The position numbers and the translations under genes were made by a program. Below are positions 36,356-45,505 of a stretch of 64,000 nucleotides of DNA, piece after piece (within the stretch, counting starts at the first letter, position 1; every line of letters begins with the position of its first letter). The DNA is from Hwanghaeella grinnelliae (GTDB taxonomy: Bacteria > Pseudomonadota > Alphaproteobacteria > UBA8366 > Aestuariispiraceae): the NCBI RefSeq assembly GCF_004005845.1, contig NZ_SADE01000002.1, positions 992,421 to 1,056,420 of the forward strand, given 5' to 3'. Below the pieces are notes generated by a model, which worked only from the letters and a program-made list of their open reading frames with translations, was not told where the DNA came from and did no database searches.

Positions 36356-37801
36356 ATGCAAATTAGATCGGGAACCCAGATCTTAACCGGTGCGATCGCA
36401 GCAGGGATTATATGCCTTGTCGCAATCAATATTTACGGTGTTCGGCTGATCGACGAGCTTCAGCAATTCGATGAGTTGTCCCGGGACATTCGGGATAATG
36501 TCTTTGACCTCAATATACTTGCGAATGAATTGGGGGTGCGAAGGTCCGCGCGCGTTGAGCGACAGTTTGAATCGCGTTTATCCGGTTTGCACAACTTGTT
36601 CGACAGTCTTGAAACGCATCCAAAAGTGCAGCCTTCGGTCTTGCGCCGGATGAAACGTAGCGCAGCCGGCCTGCAAATATTCTTCGAACGTCTAGAGAGT
36701 CTTGAATCCGGCCCGGCTATGTCGGGAACCGATGCACGCGGCAGAAGAGCAGTTATACAGTCGTTCCTGGGTGCTTCGCAGACCCTCTCCGATTTGGCTC
36801 GAAGGTTATCTAGAGGAAGCGCTGACTCGATTCTGAAGATTGAAGCCGACATAAAACTCCTAAGTACGATAGCGCTTGTCGTAACGATCCTTCTGCTCTC
36901 AGGAGTCTATGGCTTTATTGTTTTTACAGTTCTTAGACCTATTGTTGCGTTGCACGAAAAGGTTGTTGGTATGGGGCCGTTGAATGTTGCCGCCCTTCCC
37001 GAAAAGCCGGTTGGGAACGAACTGAAAATGATCTCGGCAGAATTGGATTCACGCCTTGAAGCAATCCGGATGGCTGAAACGCGGCTACAGAACAAGGCGC
37101 GTGAGTTACAACGAAGTAATAGCGATCTGGAAGAATTCGCCTATATCGCGTCTCATGATTTGAAGGAACCAATTCGTGCTATTAGCAATCACGCCCAGTT
37201 CCTGTTTGACGACCACAACGAGGTCATAGGTGAAGACGGATCAAAACGGATAGGACGGATCCGAGAGCTATGCAAAAAGTCCGAGGGGCTAATCTCCGCC
37301 TTGCTGGAGTTTTCCCGTATTGGTCGAAGTGAAGAAGCGGTGCAGAGGATCGACCTGGCTGAGACGATTGATATTATCACGGTTTCACTGGCCGATTACC
37401 TGACCGAATGCAACGCAACCGTCGATATCGTAACAGCCTTGCCACCAGTTTTTGGTGACCCGTCTCGAATCCAAAGCGTCTTCCAGAACCTGATCGTCAA
37501 CGGGGTGAAGTACAACGACCGGGACGAAAAGCGTATTGAGATCGGGTACGAAGAACCGGTCGGCGACGAACCGGGCAAGTTCTATGTGAAGGATAATGGG
37601 ATCGGCATTCCCGAAGAGTTCCAGGAGCGGGTATTCACCATTTTTAAACGCCTGCACAACGACCGCGCTTACGGGCCCGGCTCTGGAACGGGGCTTAGCT
37701 TCGTGCGCAAGATCGTCGAACGTCATGGCGGCAAGATCACCGTCGAGTCGCGTGAAGGCGAAGGTTCGAAATTCATTTTCAATTTGAGGGAGGCAGGATG
37801 A
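36356..37801 (+). CDS. Membrane sensor histidine kinase paired with the binding protein
   Basis: 481 residues. TM1 is ~8-28, a ~140-residue mostly helical extracytoplasmic domain follows (~29-167), TM2 is ~169-191, then a short HAMP-like linker and coiled coil, HisKA with ASHDLKEP (His near 267) and HATPase_c (~360-478). There is no PAS. The four-helix-like sensor domain could dock a periplasmic binding protein. The 5' two thirds are A/T-richer than the neighbours, while the last 309 bp are ~97% identical to the upstream PAS kinase. The stop overlaps the receiver start (ATGA), indicating tight coupling to that protein. Confidence 0.9.
   Translation: MQIRSGTQILTGAIAAGIICLVAINIYGVRLIDELQQFDELSRDIRDNVFDLNILANELGVRRSARVERQFESRLSGLHNLFDSLETHPKVQPSVLRRMKRSAAGLQIFFERLESLESGPAMSGTDARGRRAVIQSFLGASQTLSDLARRLSRGSADSILKIEADIKLLSTIALVVTILLLSGVYGFIVFTVLRPIVALHEKVVGMGPLNVAALPEKPVGNELKMISAELDSRLEAIRMAETRLQNKARELQRSNSDLEEFAYIASHDLKEPIRAISNHAQFLFDDHNEVIGEDGSKRIGRIRELCKKSEGLISALLEFSRIGRSEEAVQRIDLAETIDIITVSLADYLTECNATVDIVTALPPVFGDPSRIQSVFQNLIVNGVKYNDRDEKRIEIGYEEPVGDEPGKFYVKDNGIGIPEEFQERVFTIFKRLHNDRAYGPGSGTGLSFVRKIVERHGGKITVESREGEGSKFIFNLREAG
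37473..37781 (+). repeat. Near-identical 309-bp segment, copy 2 (HATPase of second kinase)
   Basis: Partner of 34851-35159. Just upstream, in the HisKA region, the two kinases differ at many third positions, so high identity begins abruptly near 37473 and ends near 37781. Confidence 0.9.
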
Positions 37802-38256
37802 TGGCGGGGGTGAATCTGCAACCGATCATCATCGTTGAGGACAGCGATGACGATTTCGAGGCGACGGAGCGCGCCTTGAAACGCGATGGCCCCATCGCGA
37901 ATCCGCTGGTTCGGTTCGACAACGGGCAAGACGCACTGGACTACATGTTCAATCGGCCGCCATACGAGGATCGTGCGGCGAACCCGATCCCCGCGATCGT
38001 TTTGCTCGACCTTAACCTGCCAGGCGTCGACGGCAGGCAAGTCCTGACCGAATTGAAAAATAGCGAGGCAACGCAGAAAATTCCCGTTGTCATCATGACG
38101 ACGTCGGACGACCCGCGTGACGTCAACAGCAGTTACGCAAAGGGGGCCAATAGCTACCTTCGCAAGCCGGTTGCCTTGGAAGACCTGTTCCGAACCATAC
38201 AGCTGTTCAAGGAGTATTGGCTGAGCGTGGCGATTCTTCCCAAGGTGGGAGAGTGA
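37798..38256 (+). CDS. Single-domain response regulator (Rcp1-like)
   Basis: 152-residue receiver without an output domain. The acidic pocket is EDSDDD (residues 14-19), the phospho-acceptor is Asp71 in LLDLNLPG, the Thr switch is in MTTSDD, and the invariant Lys is in YLRKPV. The insert FNRPPYEDRA and the overall layout match Rcp1-type regulators that partner with phytochrome-like kinases, the same kinase class as the two encoded upstream. The start overlaps the second kinase's stop. It probably relays phosphate or acts by protein contact. Confidence 0.93.
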   Translation: MMAGVNLQPIIIVEDSDDDFEATERALKRDGPIANPLVRFDNGQDALDYMFNRPPYEDRAANPIPAIVLLDLNLPGVDGRQVLTELKNSEATQKIPVVIMTTSDDPRDVNSSYAKGANSYLRKPVALEDLFRTIQLFKEYWLSVAILPKVGE

Positions 38257-38260
38257 AGGC

Positions 38261-39163
38261 GTGGCAAAGTTCCTTATCATAGACGACAGCCCGGACGATC
38301 GCGAATTGATCGCGCGAACCCTGAAGAAAACGGTATCTTTCAGGAACGCGGAAGTGCGAGAGGCTGAACATGTGGAACACGGTCGCCGGGAATTGGAAGG
38401 CGGTGAGATAGATTGCCTGCTGCTGGACTTTTCTATGCCGGGCGAGAGCGGGCTGGACTTTCTGGTCGACATCCAACTCCGCTTTCCGGAACTGCCCGTT
38501 GTCATGATCACCGGTGAGGGCAATGAAAGAACAGCGGTCGACGCCCTGAAAAGCGGCGCGCTGGACTATATCGTGAAAGCCGACATTTCGCCCGACTCGC
38601 TGGAACAGGCGATCGGGAAGGCGATCGAGAAAAAGCATCAGGAAGTCGAGATCATCCGGCATGCCCACTATGATGAACTTACCGGACTTCCCAATCGGCG
38701 AGCCTTGTTCAACCGGCTACAATATCTGGAAGGTCGCGCGCCTCGCGGTGTACCGCCCTACGCCATCGTGTTCATGGATTTGGACGGTCTGAAGCAAGTC
38801 AATGACGCAATGGGTCATGAGATCGGCGACCGGCTGATCAAAGAAGTCGCCGAGCAGCTGCGTGTTTGCGTGCGGGAAGGCGATTTGGTGGCGCGCATCG
38901 GCGGGGATGAATTCGTCGCGATATTGGAAAACCTGACCGGTGACGGCATCAAGGACAGCGACATCGCCACCGCGCGCTTCCGGGAGTCGATCGACAGGCA
39001 CCTATTTGACTTCGATGGAAAGGTCGTCAATGCCGGCATGAGCGTCGGCTATGCGATTTATCCGACCTCGTCGAAGAGTCGATCAGATTTGCTGGCGATT
39101 GCCGACAAGGCCATGTATGCGGATAAACAGGCCCGAAAGGAATTGGCGAAAAAAGCCAATTGA
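38261..39163 (+). CDS. Response regulator with GGDEF output (diguanylate cyclase)
   Basis: 300 residues. Residues 1-120 are a receiver ([10 protein letters not shown], phospho-acceptor Asp56 in LLLDFSMPG, Lys in IVKAD). Residues ~130-298 are a GGDEF domain with [11 protein letters not shown] and an intact RIGGDEF active site. The inhibitory I-site RxxD is present as REGD five residues before GGDEF. It is predicted to make c-di-GMP when phosphorylated. The GTG start lies 4 bp after the receiver gene. It is the likely terminal output of the kinase-binding protein cluster. Confidence 0.93.
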   Translation: MAKFLIIDDSPDDRELIARTLKKTVSFRNAEVREAEHVEHGRRELEGGEIDCLLLDFSMPGESGLDFLVDIQLRFPELPVVMITGEGNERTAVDALKSGALDYIVKADISPDSLEQAIGKAIEKKHQEVEIIRHAHYDELTGLPNRRALFNRLQYLEGRAPRGVPPYAIVFMDLDGLKQVNDAMGHEIGDRLIKEVAEQLRVCVREGDLVARIGGDEFVAILENLTGDGIKDSDIATARFRESIDRHLFDFDGKVVNAGMSVGYAIYPTSSKSRSDLLAIADKAMYADKQARKELAKKAN

Positions 39164-39274
39164 TTGAACGCCATAACAGGTGTTCAGTGGTGCTCTGTAC
39201 GCACAATATTGCCGAAATTTTTCCGCAGGAGGGACTTTTCAGGGAGTATGGTGACCCCCAGAACGGTGGTCTCG

Positions 39275-39296
39275 ACCAAACCTGCCTAAGGAGGTT

Positions 39297-39300
<4 letters not shown>
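39275..39300. repeat. Inverted repeat spanning the tRNA 3' end
   Basis: ACCAAACCT (39275-39283) and AGGTTTGGT (39292-39300) are perfectly complementary across 8 nt. The right arm includes the CCA end and discriminator base of tRNA-Ala (minus strand). No T-run follows directly. Confidence 0.7.
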
Positions 39301-39372
<72 letters not shown>

Positions 39373-39706
39373 ATCTCGGAAAACCCGGAAGCCGGATCTT
39401 CGTCGGTGGCGTTCCATTGCAAGGAACGGCACTCGGGAAAGGCTTCTGGAGTCGTCCCCGAATTCGGGCCGGAATATGTTGAGGGCGGGGAGGCTTGTCA
39501 AGCCGAATAGAGCGACCTTTCCAACCAATATCGTCCATGCCCGGCAGCGCCGACAGGGAACTTTCCGGCGTTTCCTGCAATTAACCCGCCCTCGCGTGCT
39601 TGCGGCGGGCAGGGGGCGCCTTTATCTATGGAAACACAGGAGTTTCACCGCCCAGCAGGCGATGTACTCATAAATTGCCGGAACATCAGTCGAGGACCGA
39701 CCGGAT
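39373..39706. other. Divergent intergenic region between tRNA-Ala and yggT
   Basis: 334 bp without a coding gene. It holds the strong minus-strand promoter for the tRNA (39473-39501) and a GAGG ribosome-binding site near 39692 for yggT. A short palindromic stretch near 39457-39470 lies in the tRNA leader. Open frames across the tRNA are spurious. Confidence 0.6.
39473..39501 (-). promoter_or_regulatory. Promoter of tRNA-Ala
   Basis: On the minus strand TTGACA (39501-39496) and CATATT (39478-39473) are separated by exactly 17 bp, with a GC-rich discriminator (CCGGCCCG) following, as at stringently controlled stable-RNA promoters. It lies ~100 bp upstream of the tRNA 5' end. Confidence 0.8.
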
Positions 39707-40003
39707 ATGGATGTAATACTGTTTTCCCTGATCCGCATTATCAATGTGGCACTGAATCTATATCTGTGGTGCATCATCATTTCCGCGGTGTTGAGCTGGC
39801 TTGTCGCCTTCAACGTGGTGAACACGTCGAACAAATTCGTCTATATGGTGGGCGACTTCCTGTACCGGATCACCGAGCCCGCTTTGCGGCCAATCCGACA
39901 GTTCATGCCGAACTTGGGCGGAATCGATATTTCGCCGGTTCTTCTGATCCTGATCATCTATTTCATTCAAAGCCTGCTTGTCGGCTTCGCGGCCCGCCTT
40001 TAA
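39707..40003 (+). CDS. YggT family membrane protein
   Basis: 98-residue integral membrane protein with two main hydrophobic regions. The family text is clear: IIISAVLSWLVAFNVVNT, then ITEPALRPIRQFMPNLGGIDISP, followed by LILIIYFIQSLL. YggT proteins are associated with cell-division or osmotic-stress phenotypes in some bacteria, and the mechanism is unknown. GAGG precedes the ATG. It is followed by the DUF167 gene, the conserved yggT-yggU order. Confidence 0.93.
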   Translation: MDVILFSLIRIINVALNLYLWCIIISAVLSWLVAFNVVNTSNKFVYMVGDFLYRITEPALRPIRQFMPNLGGIDISPVLLILIIYFIQSLLVGFAARL

Positions 40004-40056
40004 ACGGCCCACTATAAGCGAAAGACAGACGGCGATCTGCACGCGACGGGTTCCGC

Positions 40057-40389
40057 ATGGGCGCCACAGTTTCACCGATCACGCCCAAACCCGATGGGGT
40101 GACTGTATCCGTCCGGTTGACGCCAAAGGCCTCCGCGAACCGTATCCAGGGCTTGGCGGAGGATGCCGCCGGCGGGGTGGTGCTGAAAGCCGCTGTCACG
40201 GCCCCGCCGGAAAAGGGCAAGGCCAACGCGGCGTTGATCAAACTGCTGGCCAAGGCGTGGTCGCTGCCGAAAACGTCGCTCACGGTCATCTCCGGCGCGA
40301 CGGACCGCAATAAAGTCCTGCATATCGAGGGCGACCCGGACATCCTGGTGAAACAGCTCGGGATCGCCATGAAGCACCTTTATGATTAA
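40057..40389 (+). CDS. DUF167 (YggU) family protein
   Basis: 110-residue cytosolic protein. VSVRLTPKASANRIQGL and VTAPPEKGKANAALIKLLAKAW are the conserved blocks of DUF167/YggU, and SGATDRNKVLHI ends the domain. Function is unknown. It sits 54 bp after yggT and 43 bp before folD and is probably co-transcribed with them. Confidence 0.92.
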   Translation: MGATVSPITPKPDGVTVSVRLTPKASANRIQGLAEDAAGGVVLKAAVTAPPEKGKANAALIKLLAKAWSLPKTSLTVISGATDRNKVLHIEGDPDILVKQLGIAMKHLYD

Positions 40390-40431
40390 CCACGCATTTT
40401 GGACAGCCGGCACGGCCGATTGGGGGAAAAG

Positions 40432-41325
40432 ATGACTGAAGCAAAGATCATCGATGGAAAGGCTTTTGCCGCGGATGTTCGCGGGCGCGTGAAATCGGCC
40501 GTGGACGTATTGAAAGCGGACCATGGCATAACGCCGGGGTTGGCCGTGGTGCTGGTGGGCGAGGACCCGGCCAGTCAGGTCTATGTCCGGAACAAGGGGA
40601 AGCAGACCCTGGAAGCCGGCATGAACAGCTATGAATTCAAGATGCCCGACACGGTCAGCCAGGAAGAGCTGTTGGCCAAGGTGGCTGAATTGAACGAGGA
40701 CCCGGCAGTGAACGGAATTCTGGTTCAGCTTCCCCTGCCCGATCATATGGACGATCAGGCGGTTATCACCGCGATCGACCCGGACAAGGATGTGGATGGG
40801 TTCCATCTGGTCAATGTCGGCCGCCTTTCTGTCGGTGCGACGGATGGTTTGATTCCCTGTACGCCGCTGGGCTGCCTGTTGATGCTGAAGGACCATTTCG
40901 GCGGCAGCCTCAGCGGCAAGCGCGCCATTGTCGTTGGTCGGTCCAATATCGTAGGGAAGCCGATGTTCAATCTGCTGCTGCAGGAAAGCTGTACGGTAAC
41001 CGTTGCGCATTCCCGCACCGACGATCTGCCGGGTGAATGCCGCCGGGCGGATATCGTGGTCGCCGCGGTGGGCCGCCCTGAAATGGTGAAGGGCGATTGG
41101 ATCAAGCCGGGCGCTGTCGTGATCGATGTCGGCATCAACCGCATCGAAAAGCCTGACGGCGGCACCCGCCTTGTGGGTGATGTGGAATTCGAAAGCGCCA
41201 AATCGGTCGCCGGGGCGATCACCCCGGTGCCGGGCGGTGTCGGACCGATGACCATTGCCTGCTTGCTGCGGAATACGGTGACCGCCTGCTGCCAGCAGAA
41301 CGATATTCCAGAACCACCCATGTAA
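40432..41325 (+). CDS. folD: Bifunctional methylenetetrahydrofolate dehydrogenase/cyclohydrolase
   Basis: 297 residues. The catalytic Lys/Tyr region is [14 protein letters not shown], substrate text is [10 protein letters not shown] and [13 protein letters not shown], and the NADP-binding loop is [27 protein letters not shown] is the C-terminal signature. It supplies 10-formyl-THF, which fmt elsewhere in this window uses. ATG 40432 follows GGGGGAAAAG and gives the normal N-terminus; an in-frame TTG at 40399 is unlikely. Confidence 0.95.
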   Translation: MTEAKIIDGKAFAADVRGRVKSAVDVLKADHGITPGLAVVLVGEDPASQVYVRNKGKQTLEAGMNSYEFKMPDTVSQEELLAKVAELNEDPAVNGILVQLPLPDHMDDQAVITAIDPDKDVDGFHLVNVGRLSVGATDGLIPCTPLGCLLMLKDHFGGSLSGKRAIVVGRSNIVGKPMFNLLLQESCTVTVAHSRTDDLPGECRRADIVVAAVGRPEMVKGDWIKPGAVVIDVGINRIEKPDGGTRLVGDVEFESAKSVAGAITPVPGGVGPMTIACLLRNTVTACCQQNDIPEPPM

Positions 41326-41363
41326 CAGGATGCGCAGAGCGGGGGAGTATCCCGATGGCGGCA

Positions 41364-42656
41364 CTATTCCTTCAGGAAAAAGTCCAACTGCCAGTCCATG
41401 TCTTCCTCGGACATGGGCCAAAGATCGGGGTCGTCCGCGACGACGATCTTTGAGGGCGGCAAGCCCATCAACTGAACCTGCAAGGGGCCGATCACGTCGG
41501 TCGACATGCCGGCTTTCCAGGCAAGCGCCACCAGGGCCTTGCCGCTTCGCTGTGCCACAATACGGGCGGCAGCCTCACGCGCGACATTCGCCAAACTGGC
41601 GAGCGCCGCTTCCACGAAGCGTTTCCGGCCCGCCTCCAAGGATTCGACAATTGCCGCCTCGGTCAATTTTCCGGCCTTTTTAAGGGCTTCGATTTCTTCC
41701 TCGGTAACATCGTCCTGGGCCCATTCCGGGTCGGCAAGGTCCTGTTTGCCGTTGGCTTCGCCCAGGCGTTCGGCGACGACTTCGGCCACCGCCTCCAGGG
41801 TTGCCGCTTCCAGGTCCTCACGCGCCTGAAGCTTGGCAAGCAGGTGATCCGCGACAAAGCCAGCCAGCATACGGGCCGACCGCATCGACAATGAAGGACG
41901 CGCGACCAAGGGGGCGTGCCAGGAAACGATCTTTTCCGACTTTGCGGTCAAGGCATCCAGTGTTTCCTCACGAATCTGCGCGGTACCGTTTGCCAACAGG
42001 ACGGCCACCGTTTCATCGTCTCCCTTGCCGACAATCGCATCGGCGACGTCGCCGGAGACGTTGCGGCGTTCGGAAATAGCGGCCAACTTCCCTTGTGCCG
42101 CCCCGGCATTGATGATCGACAGAAGGTCCTTGTCCGTCAGGACGGGGGAGAATCGCAGCACCGGCCTTGAAACCACCAATTCTGCGTCGGAGGCCAGTTG
42201 CTGGATAACCGAATGCGGTGCGTCGGCAACGTCCTGCAAGGCTTCGGCCATGATCTGACGGACCCGGACAATCTGGTCCTGCGCCAATTTTTCCAGGACC
42301 TGCATTGTGTATTCATACAATGCACCACGATCCTTGTCGGGAAGGGCCGGGGTCAGTCTGGCGATTTTTGTGGCCAGGGCCGTGCGGATCTCGTCATCCC
42401 CGTCATCGGCCAGAAGCAGGTCCGCCTGTCGGGGTGTCCGCTCATTGTTGGCGATTTCCAGCCGGACGTCGTTGCTGCTGTCTTCGGCCAGAAAATACAG
42501 GACTTCAGGCCGCGTCGCCGGATGGCGCGCAAGGGCGCGGCGAACAGCGGGATCGGAGTCGCGAAGCAATTTCTTGGACTGCTCGTAGCTCAAGTCTTCG
42601 GGCAGCAAAGAAAGGTCGCCATCGACGGGAGGATTCGATTGACCTTCATCCTTCAT
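41364..42656 (-). CDS. DUF2336 domain protein (HEAT-like helical repeats)
   Basis: 430 residues, soluble, almost all helical. The N-terminal half has HEAT-like repeats (DPAVRRALARHPAT, SNDVRLEIANNERTP) typical of DUF2336, a family largely confined to alphaproteobacteria and often encoded near signalling genes. A long central and C-terminal helical region ends with an acidic DMDWQLDFFLKE tail. Function is unknown. The start is ambiguous: ATG 42656 is used, GTG 42671 is possible. It is downstream of, and in the same direction as, the GGDEF gene at 42726, with a 69-bp gap. Confidence 0.85.
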   Translation of the reverse strand: MKDEGQSNPPVDGDLSLLPEDLSYEQSKKLLRDSDPAVRRALARHPATRPEVLYFLAEDSSNDVRLEIANNERTPRQADLLLADDGDDEIRTALATKIARLTPALPDKDRGALYEYTMQVLEKLAQDQIVRVRQIMAEALQDVADAPHSVIQQLASDAELVVSRPVLRFSPVLTDKDLLSIINAGAAQGKLAAISERRNVSGDVADAIVGKGDDETVAVLLANGTAQIREETLDALTAKSEKIVSWHAPLVARPSLSMRSARMLAGFVADHLLAKLQAREDLEAATLEAVAEVVAERLGEANGKQDLADPEWAQDDVTEEEIEALKKAGKLTEAAIVESLEAGRKRFVEAALASLANVAREAAARIVAQRSGKALVALAWKAGMSTDVIGPLQVQLMGLPPSKIVVADDPDLWPMSEEDMDWQLDFFLKE

Positions 42657-42725
42657 ACCGGAAAATCCCACGCTCCGTTTCGTTCGTCCATGCTTATATC
42701 AAGGCGCTTGTGCACATTCCGCACT

Positions 42726-44426
42726 TTACGCTTCCCTGGGCGCTTGCGCCTCATCCACCGGCGGTTCCACAGCAAACTGGTTCTTGCCGGACCGTTTGGC
42801 GGCATACATCGCCGTATCGGCGCGCGACATCAGATCCGCAAGATCACCTTCGGCGGTCGCGACAAAGGGTGCGATGCCGACGGAAATACCGAACGGCTTG
42901 TCCGGGCTGGCGCCGAAAGTCGAAAGCGGACTACAGGCCTCGATCAGCTCCACCGCCCGGCGCTGGGCTGTATCCATATCCGTTTCATCCAGCCACAAGG
43001 CGAATTCATCGCCCCCAAGACGGACTGCGAGATCATAGCCACGGCTATAGGTTTGCAGCAGACCCGCCACGGCGACGAGAACGGTGTCGCCTTCTTCATG
43101 CCCGAACGTGTCGTTGATCGGCTTGAAATTGTCCAGATCGACATACAGCAGACAACCGTTGCGTCTGTATCGACGGGCGCGATCCAGGGCGAGGTCCATT
43201 TCTTCCAGAAAGGCGCGGCGGTTCAGCAGATGGGTCAAGCCGTCGGTGCGCGCCAGACGTTCCAGGACCTGCTGATCCGTGATCTGGCGCAGGGCGACGC
43301 CTAAAGGGCCTTCGATAGCCTCCAGCAACGCCTTTGTATCGTCCGACCATTCATGCCTTTTCCCGGGCGATGCGGGATCGCCCTCCCAAACCAGGATCGC
43401 GCCGTTGGGCACCCCGCGGAACAATGTCACCGCGCCCAACTGTCCATATTCGCCGACCGTCGCGGTCCCGTCCAATGGCAATGCTTCGGCCGCAGATAGA
43501 GAGACGGTGTCATCGGGTGTGCGTCCGAATTGCGCGGCCATGTCCCACCCCCCTTCATCCTTGATCAGGATACTGCAGCCGTCGGCCCCGGCCGCGCGCG
43601 TCAGGGTCTTGGCGGCAGTCTCCATCATTGCCGCGGGCGTTTCTTCATCGCGTGTCAGATTGACGATATAACGAACGAGATCTTCCCGGTGCTTCGATTG
43701 GGCCAATTCGGTTTGGGCGATCCGCTCGGTCGTAACATCCAGTCCCAGGCCGCGGGCGCCGACCCGTTTGCCTTCCCCATCCACCAACGGCAAGGCCGAT
43801 ACCATGATACATCGGGGTTCACCCGCAGCATTCCGAAGCCAGATATCCACATGCCGAACCGGCGTTTCGGGTGAGAACGGCAACCGACCGGTCACGCTCA
43901 TCGGATGGGCCAAAAAGGCCTCTGGCTTTTCACCAACCAGTTGGGAAGGCCGGAATCCGATCGCTCCTTTGGGGGAGACGAAGCTGAACCGTCCGTGCTG
44001 GTCGGTCTCCCAGGCGAAATCGCTCGCCAATTCCGTCAGGTCTTTGTAAAGGCCGCGGGACTGGGTCAGCGCATCCCGGATCATCTCGTCATGGCTTCGG
44101 TCGCGCCCGACTAACAGGATTGATCCATCAGGACTGGGAATCGCCAGGAATTCGATTTTGCGACGATAATTGTCCGAGGGTGCATCGCATTCATGAATCA
44201 CGAAAACGATCTCGGCGATCCTGGCCTTGCCGGCGTCATAAGCATCGCGGGCGTGTTGCCGCAGGGCCTCGCGTCCCTCATCCGTCAGGTGAAGGGCCTT
44301 CGCGGGCTGGTTCAAGGCAGCAATATCTACCGCCTTGTCCGATGGATCCCCAGCGACCCTGTAGACCGGTGCCGAATAGTCGGTGAACACCGAATGCTCC
44401 TGTTTATTTTCACTATCGCGCGGCAC
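42726..44426 (-). CDS. Diguanylate cyclase with PAS and GAF-like sensor domains
   Basis: 566 residues, cytosolic. A ~120-residue N-terminal PAS-like region is followed by a clearer PAS at ~125-240 (FAWETDQHGRFSFVSPKG) and a GAF-like domain at ~250-390 (GCSILIKDEGGWDMAA). The GGDEF domain covers ~395-555: LTHLLNRRAFL, RLGGDEF active site, and an I-site RxxD as RGYD five residues before it. It is predicted to make c-di-GMP in response to a small-molecule or redox signal. A GTG start is used; the Shine-Dalgarno is weak. It is likely in one unit with the downstream DUF2336 gene. Confidence 0.9.
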   Translation of the reverse strand: MPRDSENKQEHSVFTDYSAPVYRVAGDPSDKAVDIAALNQPAKALHLTDEGREALRQHARDAYDAGKARIAEIVFVIHECDAPSDNYRRKIEFLAIPSPDGSILLVGRDRSHDEMIRDALTQSRGLYKDLTELASDFAWETDQHGRFSFVSPKGAIGFRPSQLVGEKPEAFLAHPMSVTGRLPFSPETPVRHVDIWLRNAAGEPRCIMVSALPLVDGEGKRVGARGLGLDVTTERIAQTELAQSKHREDLVRYIVNLTRDEETPAAMMETAAKTLTRAAGADGCSILIKDEGGWDMAAQFGRTPDDTVSLSAAEALPLDGTATVGEYGQLGAVTLFRGVPNGAILVWEGDPASPGKRHEWSDDTKALLEAIEGPLGVALRQITDQQVLERLARTDGLTHLLNRRAFLEEMDLALDRARRYRRNGCLLYVDLDNFKPINDTFGHEEGDTVLVAVAGLLQTYSRGYDLAVRLGGDEFALWLDETDMDTAQRRAVELIEACSPLSTFGASPDKPFGISVGIAPFVATAEGDLADLMSRADTAMYAAKRSGKNQFAVEPPVDEAQAPREA

Positions 44427-44654
44427 TTTCAGGGATGACGATCAGGTTGAAAAGCATTCCTCAACATCCGTCGGCACCTTTCAATTTGGTAGAGCTAATA
44501 AAGGTGATGTTTGATTGGTACCAATACCAAATGGAATGTGAACGGATTTTGTAGACAGTTTGATGCATTTTCGCGGTACCGAATTATATAAAGCGCTGAT
44601 TTGTCCCGACTTCAGGGGCTTGCCGGGCCTTCGTGCCTGCGCCACATTCCTGCC

Positions 44655-45350
44655 ATGCGAAACGGATCTGATTATCACGAAAAACTGGACGACGCGGAAA
44701 CCTGGATCTTCGATCTGGACAACACGCTCTATCCGGCGACCTGCAATCTGTTCGATCAGGTGGACAAGAAAATGGGTGCCTTCATCAGCGCCTATCTCGA
44801 CGTCGACCTTGTGGAGGCGCGCGTCATTCAAAAGCGATACTTCCGGGAGCACGGGACGACGCTTAACGGAATGATGACCCATCACGGAATGGACCCGGCG
44901 GAATTCCTCGCTTTCGTGCACGACATCGACTACAGCCCGGTGCAACGGAACGAAGACTTGGTCCACGCGATTCAGCGATTGCCGGGGCGTAAGGTGATCT
45001 TCACGAACGGAACCGTGGCCCATGCAAAATCCGTCCTGGATCGGTTGGGCATTCACGACGAATTCGAGGTCTTTTTCGATATCGTCGCGTCCGACTACGT
45101 GCCGAAGCCGAACCCGGCGCCCTATGACAAGCTGTTGGCGGCGCATGACATCGATCCGAAGCGGGCGGTCATGCTGGAGGATATCGCGCGGAACCTGGAA
45201 CATCCGGCGGCGCTGGGCATGACGACGGTTTGGGTTCGGACCGATCATGATTGGTCGCATGATGGCACAGGCGAAGGCGACCACATTCACCATGTCACCG
45301 ACGACCTTGCGGAATGGCTGTCGGGCTATGTCCGGTCCCGCCACGGGTGA
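44655..45350 (+). CDS. Pyrimidine 5'-nucleotidase (HAD superfamily)
   Basis: 231 residues. Motif I is IFDLDNTLYPA, motif II VIFTNGT, motif III the Lys of VPKPNPAPYD, and motif IV VMLEDIARNLEHP. The wording FDLDNTLYP with a four-helix cap matches the SDT1/pyrimidine 5'-nucleotidase group, which dephosphorylates UMP/CMP-type nucleotides. ATG 44655 gives a 30-residue lead to motif I; the frame opens earlier but without a plausible start. It lies 156 bp upstream of dapD in the same direction and is probably separate from it. Confidence 0.88.
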   Translation: MRNGSDYHEKLDDAETWIFDLDNTLYPATCNLFDQVDKKMGAFISAYLDVDLVEARVIQKRYFREHGTTLNGMMTHHGMDPAEFLAFVHDIDYSPVQRNEDLVHAIQRLPGRKVIFTNGTVAHAKSVLDRLGIHDEFEVFFDIVASDYVPKPNPAPYDKLLAAHDIDPKRAVMLEDIARNLEHPAALGMTTVWVRTDHDWSHDGTGEGDHIHHVTDDLAEWLSGYVRSRHG

Positions 45351-45505
45351 TCCGCGAATATGGCGCTGCAAAGCTGAATAATGCCTTTGCACGGCTGGTC
45401 GGTTGATGTCCCTATCGCCATAGTGCAAAAGACCGCGTCAACGCGCGCTGCCGTAGGATCGAGAAGCGCGCAACAGAACCGCAAGAATAGAACGAGTGAG
45501 AGCCA

